A stretch of 60,006 bases of DNA, from positions 1 to 60,006 of the forward strand of contig JADZCC010000017.1 in assembly GCA_020851785.1 (NCBI GenBank), given 5' to 3'. The position numbers and the translations under genes are program-made. This DNA is from Anaerolineales bacterium (lineage in GTDB: Bacteria > Chloroflexota > Anaerolineae > Anaerolineales > Villigracilaceae). Shown here in pieces: positions 7,727 to 16,542 of the stretch. Numbering within the stretch: position 1 is the stretch's first letter; every line of letters starts with the position of its first letter. Under the pieces are notes generated by a model. That model ran no database searches. It saw only the letters and a program-made list of their open reading frames with translations, and had not been told where the DNA came from.

Positions 7727-9406
7727 ATGTACGACAAACACACGCTGGCCGCATTGGAAGAGTCGCTGAAGAAATGGGAAGAGACTTCGCTCAAAAAAGC
7801 CCTGACGCAATTGCCCGAACGCGCCAATCAATTTATCACCACTTCTTCCGAGCCCATCAACCGCTTGTACACGCCTTTGGATGTGGCCGAGAATGAATAC
7901 GCTTCGTCTTTGGGACTCCCCGGCGAATACCCCTACACGCGCGGCGTGCATCCCACGCTTCACCGTTCCAAATTGTGGACGATGCGGATGTTTGCCGGTT
8001 TTGGCACAGCGGAAGAGACGAACGCGCGCTTCAAGTACCTGCTCGAGCAGGGTCAGACCGGCCTGAGCATTGCCTTCGACCTGGCCACGCTGATGGGCTA
8101 CGACACCGACCAACCCGAAGCGCTGGGTGAGTTTGGCAAATGCGGCGTGGCCATCTCTTCGCTGAAAGACATGGAAATTTTATTGGATGGCATTCCGCTG
8201 GATAAAGTTTCATCCAGCATGACGATTAACTCGCCTGCCGCAATCATCTGGGCCATGTACCTGGCCGCCGCCGAAAAACAAGGCCTGCGCCTCGATCAAC
8301 TGCGCGGCACGACGCAAAACGACATCCTCAAAGAATTCATCGCGCAAAAAGAATTCATCTTCCCGCCAGAGCCGTCCATGCGGCTGGTGGTGGATACGAT
8401 GGAGTTCGGCGCGCAAAAAGTTCCGCAATGGAATACGATCTCCATCTCCGGCTATCACATCCGCGAGGCGGGTTCCACCGCCGCGCAGGAACTGGCCTTC
8501 ACCCTGGCAGACGGCATGGAGTATGTGCGCTGGGGCATTGCGCGCGGCATGGATGTGGACGAGTTTGCGCCGCGCTTGTCCTTCTTCTTCAACGCGCATA
8601 ACGACTTCTTTGAAGAGATTGCCAAATATCGCGCGGCCCGCCGCATTTGGGCCCGCGAAATGCGCGAAACCTTCAAAGCTAAAAATCCAAAATCGTGGCT
8701 GTTAAGATTCCACACGCAAACGGCGGGCGTTTCGCTCACCGCGCAACAACCGGAAAATAACGTGGTGCGCGTGGCCGTGCAGGCCCTGGCCGCCGTGCTG
8801 GGTGGGACGCAATCCCTGCATACCAACTCGCTGGATGAAGCGCTGGCCCTGCCTTCCGAACATTCGGTGACGATTGCCCTGCGCACGCAACAAATCATCG
8901 CCGAAGAATCCGGCGTGACGAATACCGTGGATCCGCTTGGCGGGAGTTACTTCGTCGAAGCGCAAACCGACCGAATCGAGCAGGATGCGTACGCCTACTT
9001 CCGCCGCATTGAAGACTTGGGCGGAGTCATTCCCTCCATTGAAAAAGGCTTCATGCAGGGCGAAATCGCCGACGCGGCTTATCGTTATCAACGCGAGATT
9101 GACACCGGCGTTCGTAAAATTGTCGGCATTAATGCCTACGCTGAAGATAAACCCCTGAGCATTCCCATCCTCAAAATGGACCCGAACGGCTATTCAAGAC
9201 AAGTGGCGCGAATCGCCGAAGTCCGCAAGACGCGCGATAGCGGGCGCGTGGGCCAAACGCTCGATCGCTTGCGCATCGCTTGCGAAGGCACGGAGAACAC
9301 CATGCCGTATATTATGGAATGTGTCCATGCGTACGCCACACTGGGCGAAATTATCGGCGTGATGACGAAGGTCTTTGGGAAATATGAAGAGCCGACGATG
9401 ATATAG
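7727..9406 (+). CDS. Acyl-CoA mutase large subunit (methylmalonyl-CoA mutase type)
   Basis: A 559-residue large subunit of the B12-dependent acyl-CoA mutase family, equivalent to the catalytic TIM barrel of methylmalonyl-CoA mutase without the C-terminal cobalamin domain (the archaeal-type split form). Conserved blocks are [93 protein letters not shown], and [11 protein letters not shown]. The motif normally ending TMY (Tyr89 of the P. shermanii enzyme) reads TLH here, while the Arg of PSMR is kept. That residue influences substrate choice in the family, so a different acyl-CoA is possible. The cobalamin-binding subunit is not in the window. RBS AAGGAGTCGCC. Confidence 0.88.
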   Translation: MYDKHTLAALEESLKKWEETSLKKALTQLPERANQFITTSSEPINRLYTPLDVAENEYASSLGLPGEYPYTRGVHPTLHRSKLWTMRMFAGFGTAEETNARFKYLLEQGQTGLSIAFDLATLMGYDTDQPEALGEFGKCGVAISSLKDMEILLDGIPLDKVSSSMTINSPAAIIWAMYLAAAEKQGLRLDQLRGTTQNDILKEFIAQKEFIFPPEPSMRLVVDTMEFGAQKVPQWNTISISGYHIREAGSTAAQELAFTLADGMEYVRWGIARGMDVDEFAPRLSFFFNAHNDFFEEIAKYRAARRIWAREMRETFKAKNPKSWLLRFHTQTAGVSLTAQQPENNVVRVAVQALAAVLGGTQSLHTNSLDEALALPSEHSVTIALRTQQIIAEESGVTNTVDPLGGSYFVEAQTDRIEQDAYAYFRRIEDLGGVIPSIEKGFMQGEIADAAYRYQREIDTGVRKIVGINAYAEDKPLSIPILKMDPNGYSRQVARIAEVRKTRDSGRVGQTLDRLRIACEGTENTMPYIMECVHAYATLGEIIGVMTKVFGKYEEPTMI

Positions 9407-9412
9407 GGGGGC

Positions 9413-9463
9413 AGGTATCAGGTGTTGGGTATCAGGTATCAGGTTGAAGGTTGAAGGTTGAAC
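9413..9463. repeat. Heptad array GGTATCA/GGTTGAA
   Basis: Seven units (GGTATCA, GGTGTTG, GGTATCA, GGTATCA, then three GGTTGAA) begin a few bases after the mutase stop codon. The array runs directly into a terminator stem. Confidence 0.88.
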
Positions 9464-9500
9464 GTGGAGAGTTTACGAGCTTTCCACGTTTTTCTTTTTC
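9461..9500 (+). terminator. Intrinsic terminator of the mutase gene
   Basis: AACGTGGA pairs with TCCACGTT across a 14-nt loop and is followed by TTTCTTTTTC. Confidence 0.65.
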
Positions 9501-9553
9501 TAGCCATTGATACTTTTTTTGGTGCGGGTTTATGCGGAACAAGCGGATATTTT

Positions 9554-9663
9554 TAAGTAACTCACCTTACGCAGTTTTGAGAAATGTATGACTTCTCCCT
9601 CACCCTAACCCTCTCCCGAAGGGAGAAGGGCCGGGGATGAGGGCGCGTAAGGTGAGTTAAGTA
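9554..9663. mobile_element. 98-bp MITE-like element with 6-bp target duplication
   Basis: A 98-bp segment (9560-9657) has 13-bp perfect terminal inverted repeats, ACTCACCTTACGC and GCGTAAGGTGAGT. It is flanked on both sides by the direct repeat TAAGTA (9554-9559 and 9658-9663). It has no coding capacity. Its interior carries the CCCTCACCCTAACCCTCTCCC palindromic module that recurs at 50096 and 50876. The structure is that of a non-autonomous DNA transposon; no related transposase is in the window, so the parent IS family is unknown. Confidence 0.8.
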
Positions 9664-9678
9664 AACAAAGATAGTTTT

Positions 9679-9713
9679 TTCCGCGTGCATCAGCGCTCGT
9701 CCGCGCCCAACTT
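9679..9713. repeat. Dispersed 35-bp repeat, copy A
   Basis: The sequence TTCCGCGTGCATCAGCGCTC and the following GTCCGCGCCCAACTT matches, with about three differences, the reverse complement of 48489-48523. It abuts the stop codon of the MFS gene. Confidence 0.75.
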
Positions 9714-11133
9714 AGAAGCTGTCAGGTCGCTGGTTCTTTTTTCGCGCCAGCAATTTTTGGATACGTTCATATCTTTCGCGGGTGAGCGGGTAAGACCAGG
9801 CCAACAGAATCGCGCCAAATAAAATCGCCGCGCCGAGGAACGAAACCATCAGCCGAATCATCAGCAGGGCAGAAGTGGGTTGCGAAAATTGAGTCACGCC
9901 TTCCGGCGGAGCCTGATACCCCGACCAGCCTAAAATTTGCAAGGTGATAAAGATCACCAGCGCGCCGGTCAGTTTGCGAATCAACGTGCGAATGCCGTAA
10001 TACACGCCTTCCTGCCTGCGCCCCGTTCGCAGTTCGTCCCATTCGATCACATCCGGCAAAATTGAATCCGGCAGGATGTACGCGGCGGAAACGCCAACCC
10101 CCGCCAGGGCCGCAATCAGCAACAGGCGGCCAATCTGCCCGGGTTGAATGGTGAAGATCAGCAATTCGACGATGATCCAAAACGCCATGCCCAATAAATA
10201 CGCGCGAATTTTGTTATATTTTTTGGCCAGCCACAACCAAAATGGAATGAACAAAATGCAAACGAACATCAGGATTCCAAAAAATGCGGACTCCAAGGCA
10301 AAGTTGACGCCGAAGAGGTTAATCTTAACCAGCAAATTTCCCTGCGCCACCCAATACAATAAAAAGAAGGGAAAGGTGATCGAGATCATATCCACCGCCG
10401 ACCAGTTGAACATATAAATTCCGGCGGCATACCGAAAGGGGACGTTGCGCCACGTAATCTTGAGCGATTCGCGGAACGAAGTTTCCACCGCTTCTTCCGG
10501 CACAAATTTTTCTTTAATCAGCCAGCCAATCAAAAAGAGCGGCACGGCCCCCAGCCCGCCAAAAACCGCGCCCGCCGTAATGAACCCCTGTTGTTGCGAG
10601 CCGCCCGCTTCAATCACCGCATCCACGATCATCGGCGCGGCCACCACCACAATCATCGCGCCCAAAAGTTGAAAGAAGGAACGAAAGCTCGAAAGCGAAG
10701 TCCGCTCGTCGTAATCCTGCGTCAGTTCGGGCGTGAGCGCCATATACGGCACGCTCACCAAAGTTGTCAGCGTATCCGAGATCATAAACGCCAGCGTCAC
10801 ATAGGCCACCAATGCTAACTGGCTATCCCAATTCGGCGCCGACCATAACATCACAAAACTTAACCCAAATGGAAACGCAAACCATAATAAAAATGGGCGC
10901 CGTCGTCCCAATTTGGATTTGACGCGGTCGCTCAAAATCCCAATGATCGGGTCGTTAATCGCGTCCCAGACGATTCCAGCCAACGCGCCAAACGAAGCCA
11001 GGCGCGGCTCAATGCCCACCACGTCGGTCAGGTAAATTGCATAAAAAATCGAGCGCAACATCCCAATGCTGGAAATGCCCCAATCGCCCGAACCGTATAA
11101 AAATTTTAACCAAAAAGGAAGCGCTTTTTTCAT
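9712..11133 (-). CDS. GPH-family sugar:cation symporter (MFS)
   Basis: A 473-residue polytopic membrane protein with about twelve hydrophobic segments. It belongs to the glycoside-pentoside-hexuronide:cation symporter family: KFLYGSGDWGISS at the N-terminus, WDAINDPIIGILSDRVKSKLGRRRPF (the conserved DPxxGxxSDRTxxRxGRRRP loop), and DEWDELRTGRRQEGVYYGIR-type residues in the second half. It should import a glycoside or other sugar with Na+ or H+. No glycosidase is adjacent. It is transcribed divergently from the exonuclease gene with only 49 bp between starts, so promoters may overlap. Confidence 0.9.
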   Translation of the reverse strand: MKKALPFWLKFLYGSGDWGISSIGMLRSIFYAIYLTDVVGIEPRLASFGALAGIVWDAINDPIIGILSDRVKSKLGRRRPFLLWFAFPFGLSFVMLWSAPNWDSQLALVAYVTLAFMISDTLTTLVSVPYMALTPELTQDYDERTSLSSFRSFFQLLGAMIVVVAAPMIVDAVIEAGGSQQQGFITAGAVFGGLGAVPLFLIGWLIKEKFVPEEAVETSFRESLKITWRNVPFRYAAGIYMFNWSAVDMISITFPFFLLYWVAQGNLLVKINLFGVNFALESAFFGILMFVCILFIPFWLWLAKKYNKIRAYLLGMAFWIIVELLIFTIQPGQIGRLLLIAALAGVGVSAAYILPDSILPDVIEWDELRTGRRQEGVYYGIRTLIRKLTGALVIFITLQILGWSGYQAPPEGVTQFSQPTSALLMIRLMVSFLGAAILFGAILLAWSYPLTRERYERIQKLLARKKNQRPDSF

Positions 11134-11182
11134 CAGGAATATTCGCGCAAGTGTAGCATGATTAACGGATTAAAATAAGCGC

Positions 11183-12415
11183 ATGTCTTCGCTTGCGGAT
11201 AAACTCAAAGCGCTCGGCGTGAAAACGGGAAGCTCGCTCGCTACCCCGCCCAAGCCTGCCCGCCAATCTATCGACTCAGTCCTCGCTGGAACATTGCGCT
11301 CCAACCCGTTGGGCGAGGTCTTCGTGGCTGAGCAAAGTTACGAGTCCAGTTATTTGCATGGCAACGCTTCGCCGGCGTTTGCTTCGCCGCCCGCGCTGAT
11401 CGCCGAATGGGCCAACGATGCGCGCCTTTCCAGATTGGAACTTTCGCAATTCGCCTTTTTAGATACGGAAACCTCCGGCCTTTCCGGCGGCACAGGGACG
11501 TACGCTTTTCGAGTTGGGGCCGCGCGGTTTATGGATGGAAAATTTACCCTGCGGCAATTCTTTATGCGCGACCCAGCCGAAGAAGCCGCGCTTTTGGAAG
11601 AACTGGCGGCCTTCCTCGCCCCCTGCGAAGCGCTGGTGACTTTTAACGGCAAGTCTTTTGACGCGCCGCTCTTAACCACGCGCTATTCCCTGCATCATAT
11701 TCCCGTTCCATTTAAAGGGTACGCGCATTTGGATTTATTGCCCCTGGCCAGAAGGTTATGGCGCGACCGCCTGCCTTCGCGCGCGTTGAAATATCTCGAA
11801 GAACATATCCTCGAATTTCAACGCACTTCAGAAGAAACGCCTGGCTACGAAATTCCCTGGCTGTATTTTGATTACCTGCGCACCGGAAACGCGCATCCGC
11901 TGGCTGGCGTTTTTTATCACAACGCCATGGATGTGGTGGCCATGGCGGCCTTGCTCAATCATGTCGGCGCAACGCTGGAAGACCCATATCACGGGCGCGT
12001 GGCGCACGGGTTGGATTTCATCGCCCTCGGAAAACTATATGAAGATTTGAAGCATTGGGACGAAGCCGCCCGTCTGTATGAGCGTGGGCTGGAGTTTGGG
12101 TTGGCCGAAGCGGACTTCGGCGTGGCCGTGAAGCGTTTATCCGCCTTGCAAAAAAAACGCGGAGACATCCAGCAAGCTGTGCGCTTGTGGGAGGAAGCGG
12201 CGGCGCAGGGCCATATATACGCGCAGATTGAACTGGCCAAATATTTTGAACATACGCGGCGCGATATGAAAAGCGCGGCCCAGTGGGCCAACGCCGCCAG
12301 AAAATTAGCCGAACGCGCCGACCTGCCCGCTTACATGCGCAAACACTGGCTCGAAGAAATTGATCATCGGCTGGCGCGGCTGGCGCGGAAAGCGGTTTAT
12401 AATCAAAAAACTTAG
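11183..12415 (+). CDS. YprB-like DEDD exonuclease with TPR-like tail
   Basis: A 410-residue protein. Residues about 90-260 form an RNase H-like exonuclease of the YprB type: FLDTETSGLSGGTGTYAF (first Asp and Glu), TFNGKSFDAPLLTTRY (second Asp), a helical middle with DLLPLARRLWRDRLPSRALK, and YHNAMDVVAMAALLNHV (last Asp). After residue 280 come helical repeats (ALGKLYEDLKHWDEAARLYE, KKRGDIQQAVRLWEEAAAQG, IELAKYFEHTRRDMKSAAQW) of the TPR/Sel1 type. It probably acts on nucleic acid with a protein-interaction tail. It lies 13 bp before the first STAS gene. Substrate unknown. Confidence 0.83.
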   Translation: MSSLADKLKALGVKTGSSLATPPKPARQSIDSVLAGTLRSNPLGEVFVAEQSYESSYLHGNASPAFASPPALIAEWANDARLSRLELSQFAFLDTETSGLSGGTGTYAFRVGAARFMDGKFTLRQFFMRDPAEEAALLEELAAFLAPCEALVTFNGKSFDAPLLTTRYSLHHIPVPFKGYAHLDLLPLARRLWRDRLPSRALKYLEEHILEFQRTSEETPGYEIPWLYFDYLRTGNAHPLAGVFYHNAMDVVAMAALLNHVGATLEDPYHGRVAHGLDFIALGKLYEDLKHWDEAARLYERGLEFGLAEADFGVAVKRLSALQKKRGDIQQAVRLWEEAAAQGHIYAQIELAKYFEHTRRDMKSAAQWANAARKLAERADLPAYMRKHWLEEIDHRLARLARKAVYNQKT

Positions 12416-12428
12416 AGTTGAGGAGTTG

Positions 12429-12842
12429 ATGATGAATATTGTAGTCTCAAAAGAAAACGGGCGCGAACAGGTGACGGTTTTGAAAGTGATCGGGCAGTTG
12501 GACAGCCAATCGCATCAGCAGTTGATTGCGGCCGCGAAGCGCGAGTTTGCGGCGGGGGCGAAGAACTTCCTGCTCGACCTGAGTGAATTAACGTATATCT
12601 CCAGCGCCGGACTGGCGGCCTTACACACCTTGACTCTGGTTGTGCAGGGCGAAGCGTTGCCCGATACGGAAGAAGGCTGGCGTTCGCTAAAATCTTTGGA
12701 TCGCACGCGCCAGAGCGGCAAACAGAAGAACGTCAAACTGCTCAACCCACAAGAAGCGGTGACGGACGTGTTGGAGATGGTTGGCTTTTTGGCGCTGTTC
12801 GACGTGTTTACCGACCGTCAGACGGCGGTCAATTCTTTTTAA
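12429..12842 (+). CDS. STAS-domain anti-sigma-factor antagonist (1)
   Basis: A 137-residue STAS protein of the anti-anti-sigma type. Landmarks are VTVLKVIGQLDSQSHQQL, FLLDLSELTYISSAGLAALH with the phosphorylatable Ser of the YxSSAGL motif, and a long C-terminal extension. An insertion rich in charged residues (EGWRSLKSLDRTRQSGKQKN) separates strand four from the last helix. The start at 12429 is chosen for the GAGGAGTTG just upstream; the next codon is also ATG. It is followed by a close paralog, and the pair probably belongs to a partner-switching circuit whose kinase and phosphatase are not in the window. Confidence 0.87.
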   Translation: MMNIVVSKENGREQVTVLKVIGQLDSQSHQQLIAAAKREFAAGAKNFLLDLSELTYISSAGLAALHTLTLVVQGEALPDTEEGWRSLKSLDRTRQSGKQKNVKLLNPQEAVTDVLEMVGFLALFDVFTDRQTAVNSF

Positions 12843-12907
12843 GTTTTGAACTTTCAGCGCTGTGGAATTTTTTCGCGGCGTTGTTGATTCTATTGGAGGA
12901 ATTGCGG

Positions 12908-13318
12908 ATGATGATTACACTTTCCGTGGAAACCGGCGGGCGCGTGCCGGTGACGGTTTTGCATCTGGTCGGGGAGTTGGATTCGACAACTTATACCGAC
13001 GCAATCAAAAAAGCGCAAGAAGCGTATGACGGCGGCGCTAGAAACCTGCTGATTGATTTGGAGAAGACGCCCTACGTCTCCAGCGCCGGGTTGATGGCTT
13101 TACATACCATCGCGCTGATCTTCGCCGGACAGAGCGTCAACTCCGCTGGCGGCCGGCCGACCTTTCGCGCCCTCGACCCCAAACGCGACGAACTTGCGCG
13201 GCTCCATGTTAAACTTTTAAAACCACAACCAGCCGTACTGCAAGTTTTGGAAACCATCGGCCTGACCAAAATCTTTGAATCCTTTACCGATCTGAATCAG
13301 GCCTTTCAGGCTTTTTGA
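12908..13318 (+). CDS. STAS-domain anti-sigma-factor antagonist (2)
   Basis: A 136-residue paralog of the preceding protein with the same layout: VTVLHLVGELDSTTYTDAIK, LLIDLEKTPYVSSAGLMALH with the conserved Ser, a charged insertion (RPTFRALDPKRDELARLHVK), then VLQVLETIGLTKIFESF. The start is set by TTGGAGGAATTGCGG before a double ATG. The stop TGA is one base from the ATG of the rhodanese-like gene, so translation is coupled. Two adjacent antagonists suggest either a heteromeric complex or two inputs to one anti-sigma factor. Confidence 0.87.
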   Translation: MMITLSVETGGRVPVTVLHLVGELDSTTYTDAIKKAQEAYDGGARNLLIDLEKTPYVSSAGLMALHTIALIFAGQSVNSAGGRPTFRALDPKRDELARLHVKLLKPQPAVLQVLETIGLTKIFESFTDLNQAFQAF

Positions 13319-13319
13319 G

Positions 13320-13778
13320 ATGAAGCGCAGTCGCCGAAATTATTTACGCCCGCGCCAGCCGCTCTTTCCATTTTTACGCAAGCCCGCCGGTCAATTGGCG
13401 GTGATTTTGTTGGTGGCGTTGGCCGTGTATTTAATTGCCAGCGGCGGCATCCGCAAGAAATTGCCCGCCACAGTCGGCGTGGATGAAGCCTATCAACTGT
13501 ATCAAAATGGCGCGTTCGTTTTGGACGTGAGTTGGCCAGCCGAGTGGGATGAATATCACCTGCCCAACGCCACGCTCATTCCGTTGGATCAGCTATACAA
13601 TCGCCTGAACGAACTCCCCAAAGACCGCGAAATTTTAATCGTCAGCCGTTCGGCCGCGAGCAGTGGACAGGCGTGGGATTTGTTAATCTCCGCAAAGTTC
13701 ACTGCGACCAGTTTGGACGCGAGTTTATCCGCGTGGTACGAGAAAGGCTACCCAATTGAGGGCGCGCCGCCGCAGTAA
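13320..13778 (+). CDS. Membrane-anchored rhodanese-like protein lacking the catalytic Cys
   Basis: A 152-residue protein with a basic N-terminus, one transmembrane helix (about residues 27-43, LAVILLVALAVYLIAS), and a rhodanese fold outside the membrane: FVLDVSWPAEWDEYHLPNATLIPLDQL, ILIVSRSAASSGQAWDLL, and WYEKGYPI. In active rhodaneses the loop before helix five reads CRxGxRS; here it is SRSAASS, so the sulfur-carrying Cys is Ser. It should bind ligands or partners rather than transfer sulfur. It overlaps the end of the second STAS gene and is probably co-translated. A terminator follows. Confidence 0.8.
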   Translation: MKRSRRNYLRPRQPLFPFLRKPAGQLAVILLVALAVYLIASGGIRKKLPATVGVDEAYQLYQNGAFVLDVSWPAEWDEYHLPNATLIPLDQLYNRLNELPKDREILIVSRSAASSGQAWDLLISAKFTATSLDASLSAWYEKGYPIEGAPPQ

Positions 13779-13794
13779 GAATTGAACGAGCCAG

Positions 13795-13824
13795 AGACTC
13801 CAAAAAGCGGAGTCTTTTCTTTTG
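13795..13824 (+). terminator. Intrinsic terminator
   Basis: AGACTCC/GGAGTCT stem with a 7-nt A-rich loop, then TTTCTTTT. It ends the exonuclease-STAS-rhodanese unit. Confidence 0.85.
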
Positions 13825-13829
13825 ATGAT

Positions 13830-13873
13830 TGTGTCGCTCCGAGCGAAGCCTCGCTTCATTCCTCAAAATGACA
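13830..13873. repeat. Possible dispersed intergenic repeat
   Basis: GTCGCTCCGAGCGAAGCCTC and the adjoining GCTTCATTCCTCAAAATGAC resemble the GTCATTxxGAGGAGCGAAGCGA-type elements that litter many genomes. It is imperfectly palindromic around GAGCGAAGCCTCGC. Only one copy is in the window, so this is a weak call. Confidence 0.35.
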
Positions 13874-13927
13874 TTGCTCTAAAAAACTCCGACATCAATT
13901 AACTGGATGACGTTAAAATAGATTTGC

Positions 13928-14827
13928 ATGAAAAAAAATATCCATTTGATCTGGCTCACGGCTCTTTTCCTCGCCGCATGTGGGTCTGCCGCGCCAAACC
14001 ATGCTGTCGCTTTGAAAGTTTTGGCCACAACCACCATCCTGAAAGACCTGGCGCAAAACGTGGCCGGTTCCCGACTGACGGTGGATTCTTTGCTTCCGCT
14101 TGGAGCGGACCCGCACGCCTATCAGCCCCGCCCGGCGGATGTGGCCAAAGTTGCCGAAAGCGCGGTTCTAATCCTCAACGGGCTGGAGTACGAACATTTT
14201 ATTGAGCCATTGTTGGAGAACGCAGGCGGACAGCGTTTGACGATCACCGCCTCAGACGGGTTAATCCCGTTGAACATGCCGGCGGAAGACGATCCAACGC
14301 AAAAAGTGGGCGACCCGCACATGTGGTTGAATCCAAATGATACGATTCAATATATTCGCAACATTCGGGATGGCCTAATCCGCGCGGACCCCACGGGCGC
14401 GGACGAATACAGCGCCAACGCGCAGGATTACATTGCCCAATTGCAGGAACTGGATGCGTGGATTCAAACGCAGGTCAATCAAATCCCGCCGCAAAAACGG
14501 TTGTTAGTGACCAACCATCAAGTCTTTGGATATTTTGCAGAAGCCTACGGCTTTCGCGTGGCGGATTCGATTTTGCCGAGCCTCAGTTCCGAAGCGAGCG
14601 CCTCCGCGCAAGAGTTAGCCGCTTCCATTGACGCAATCAAAGCCTCCGGCGCGCCGGTGATATTTTTAGACGCGGCCGAAAACCCCCAACTGGCCAAACA
14701 AATCGCGGCTGAAACTGGCGTACAAGTGGTCAACACTTTATCCCTCGAAGCGCTGACCGAAACTGCGCCAACCTATCTGCAAATGATGAAATACAACGTC
14801 TCAGAAATTGTCAAAGCCTTAAAATAA
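13928..14827 (+). CDS. Zn/Mn ABC transporter substrate-binding lipoprotein
   Basis: A 299-residue cluster A-I (TroA/ZnuA-like) solute-binding protein. It starts with a lipoprotein signal (LIWLTALFLAACGSA, lipobox LAAC) and carries the metal ligands of the fold: GADPHAYQPRP (first His), NGLEYEHFI, VGDPHMWLNPND (second His), VTNHQVFGYFAEAYGF (third His), and a late Glu/Asp (FLDAAENPQL). There is no long His-rich loop, which is somewhat more typical of Mn or mixed-metal proteins than of ZnuA. It heads an operon with the ATPase and permease, though a heptad array separates it from the ATPase. Confidence 0.9.
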   Translation: MKKNIHLIWLTALFLAACGSAAPNHAVALKVLATTTILKDLAQNVAGSRLTVDSLLPLGADPHAYQPRPADVAKVAESAVLILNGLEYEHFIEPLLENAGGQRLTITASDGLIPLNMPAEDDPTQKVGDPHMWLNPNDTIQYIRNIRDGLIRADPTGADEYSANAQDYIAQLQELDAWIQTQVNQIPPQKRLLVTNHQVFGYFAEAYGFRVADSILPSLSSEASASAQELAASIDAIKASGAPVIFLDAAENPQLAKQIAAETGVQVVNTLSLEALTETAPTYLQMMKYNVSEIVKALK

Positions 14828-14898
14828 CCCAACCTTAAACCTTCAACCTGTAACCTTCCACCTGATACCTGATACCTTCAACCTTCAACCTGACACCC
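14828..14898. repeat. Heptad array AACCTTC/CACCTGA
   Basis: About ten 7-bp units (AACCTTA, AACCTTC, AACCTGT, AACCTTC, CACCTGA, TACCTGA, TACCTTC, AACCTTC, AACCTGA, CACCCCC) fill the whole gap inside the metal-transport operon and occupy the RBS position of the ATPase gene. Confidence 0.9.
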
Positions 14899-14900
14899 CC

Positions 14901-15689
14901 ATGCCCCACACTCCTCACCGCCTCGAAGTTCGCAACGCCCGTATCGGATATGGATCAAAAACCATTCTCACCGATCTAAATTTTCAAATTCCGCATGGCG
15001 CGCGCGTGGCCGTCGTGGGCCCCAACGGCGCGGGAAAATCCACCCTGTTCAAAGCGCTGGTCGGACTGTTGCCTTTGCAAGCCGGGCAAATTTTGATTCA
15101 TGGCGAAGCGCTTGGCGCGCATCAAGATTGCGTGGCCTACATTCCCCAACGCGAGGCGGTGGATTGGCGCTTTCCAGTAACCGTTCAAGACGTGGTGATG
15201 ATGGGGCGTTACGGACAAAGCGGCTGGCTCAGTCGCCCTTCCAAACAGGATCGGGAAATTGTCGCCCGAAGCCTGCAACAAATGGAGCTTACGAATCTGG
15301 CCGCGCAGCCCATTGGTCAACTTTCCGGCGGGCAACAACAACGCGTCTTTCTGGCGCGCGCCATTGCCCAACAGCCGCACATCCTTTTGATGGACGAACC
15401 CTTTACCGGCGTAGACGTCACCACCCAGACCGCCACGCTCAATTTGCTGGATCAACTTCACGATCGACAAGTGACGATGTTAATCTCCACGCACGACTTA
15501 AATTTAGCCGCTTCGCGCTTCGACCTGGTCCTGCTCCTCAACCACCGACTCATCGCCTACGGGACGCCGAAACAGGTCTTCGCCAGAGAACATTTGCTTC
15601 AGGCGTTTGGGCGTTCCCTGCTGGTCATGGAAGATGGCGCGCTCCTGGTGGATGATTGTTGCCCGCCAGACGCGGGAGAAGCGCAATGA
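14901..15689 (+). CDS. Zn/Mn ABC transporter ATP-binding protein
   Basis: A 262-residue ABC ATPase with Walker A GPNGAGKST, a Q-loop region (YIPQREAVDW), signature LSGGQQQRVFLARA, Walker B HILLMDEPFTGVD, and switch His ISTHDLNLAA. The YIPQRxxVDWxFPxTVxDVVxMGRYG pattern is typical of Mn/Zn/Fe family ATPases (MntA/ZnuC/TroB type). It pairs with the permease that overlaps its stop by the ATGA arrangement. The start has no clear Shine-Dalgarno because of the heptad array before it, so its level may differ from that of the binding protein. Confidence 0.93.
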   Translation: MPHTPHRLEVRNARIGYGSKTILTDLNFQIPHGARVAVVGPNGAGKSTLFKALVGLLPLQAGQILIHGEALGAHQDCVAYIPQREAVDWRFPVTVQDVVMMGRYGQSGWLSRPSKQDREIVARSLQQMELTNLAAQPIGQLSGGQQQRVFLARAIAQQPHILLMDEPFTGVDVTTQTATLNLLDQLHDRQVTMLISTHDLNLAASRFDLVLLLNHRLIAYGTPKQVFAREHLLQAFGRSLLVMEDGALLVDDCCPPDAGEAQ

Positions 15690-16501
15690 ATTGGTTGCTT
15701 GAACCATTAACCTACGAATTTATGCAACGTGGCCTGCTCGCTTCGGTCATCGTCGGCGTCCTTTGCGCGGTGATGGGGACGTACGTCGTCTTGCGCGGCA
15801 TGGCCTTTTTAGGCGACGCAATGGCCCATGCCATTTTGCCCGGCGTGGCGGTGGCTTATTTATTTGGCGGCAACCTTCTGCTCGGCGCGGGCGTTGCGGC
15901 GGTGATCGTCGCGTTGAGCATTGGCTTTTTCTCGCGGCAGGGAGACGTGAAAGAGGATACCGCCATCGGCATTTTATTTGCGGCCGCGCTGGCTTTGGGC
16001 ATCGCGCTGATTAGCGCCATGCAAACCTACGCGGTGGATTTGAGTCACATCCTGTTTGGCAATGTCCTCGGCGTGAGCGCTGCAGATTTATGGCTGATTG
16101 GCGGATTAAGCGCTTTGATTTTGTTAACCGTCGCCATCTTTTATAAACCCTTCCTCGTCGCTTCGTTTGACCCGATCCTCGCCGCCACCCTGCGCCTGCC
16201 CGCCGAACTGCTCCGCAACCTGATGTTGATTCTGCTCGCCTTAACCGTCGTCGTCTCTTTGCAAACGGTGGGGGTGAGTTTGGTCGCCGCCATGTTGGTG
16301 ACGCCCGCCGCCACCGCCTATTTGGTGGCCCGCCGCTTATTCCCCATGATGTTAATCTCAGCCGCGCTCGGCGCGCTTTCCTCCATCATCGGCTTGTACC
16401 TTAGCTATTATTTAAATATCGTCTCCGGCTCGGCCATAGTACTAACGGCTACCGGCTTCTTCCTACTTGGGTTCTTGTGGAAGCGCGCCAAATCCCTATA
16501 A
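15686..16501 (+). CDS. Zn/Mn ABC transporter permease
   Basis: A 271-residue ABC-3 family permease with about eight hydrophobic segments: YVVLRGMAFLGDAMAHAILPG (conserved in the family), FGNVLGVSAADLW, FDPILAATLRLP, and LVTPAATAYLVARRLFPMM. The start at 15686 overlaps the ATPase stop as ATGA, giving translational coupling. It should form the membrane channel for the metal delivered by the lipoprotein at 13928. No Zur or MntR box could be identified confidently before the operon. Confidence 0.92.
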   Translation: MNWLLEPLTYEFMQRGLLASVIVGVLCAVMGTYVVLRGMAFLGDAMAHAILPGVAVAYLFGGNLLLGAGVAAVIVALSIGFFSRQGDVKEDTAIGILFAAALALGIALISAMQTYAVDLSHILFGNVLGVSAADLWLIGGLSALILLTVAIFYKPFLVASFDPILAATLRLPAELLRNLMLILLALTVVVSLQTVGVSLVAAMLVTPAATAYLVARRLFPMMLISAALGALSSIIGLYLSYYLNIVSGSAIVLTATGFFLLGFLWKRAKSL

Positions 16502-16542
16502 TCAGCGTATCGTCAGCAAACCACTTTATAGGAGAATAAATC

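Noticed and set aside
8455..8898. Leftward frame within the acyl-CoA mutase gene
   Set aside because: It lies wholly inside a conserved enzyme gene and shows no recognisable domain or start signal.
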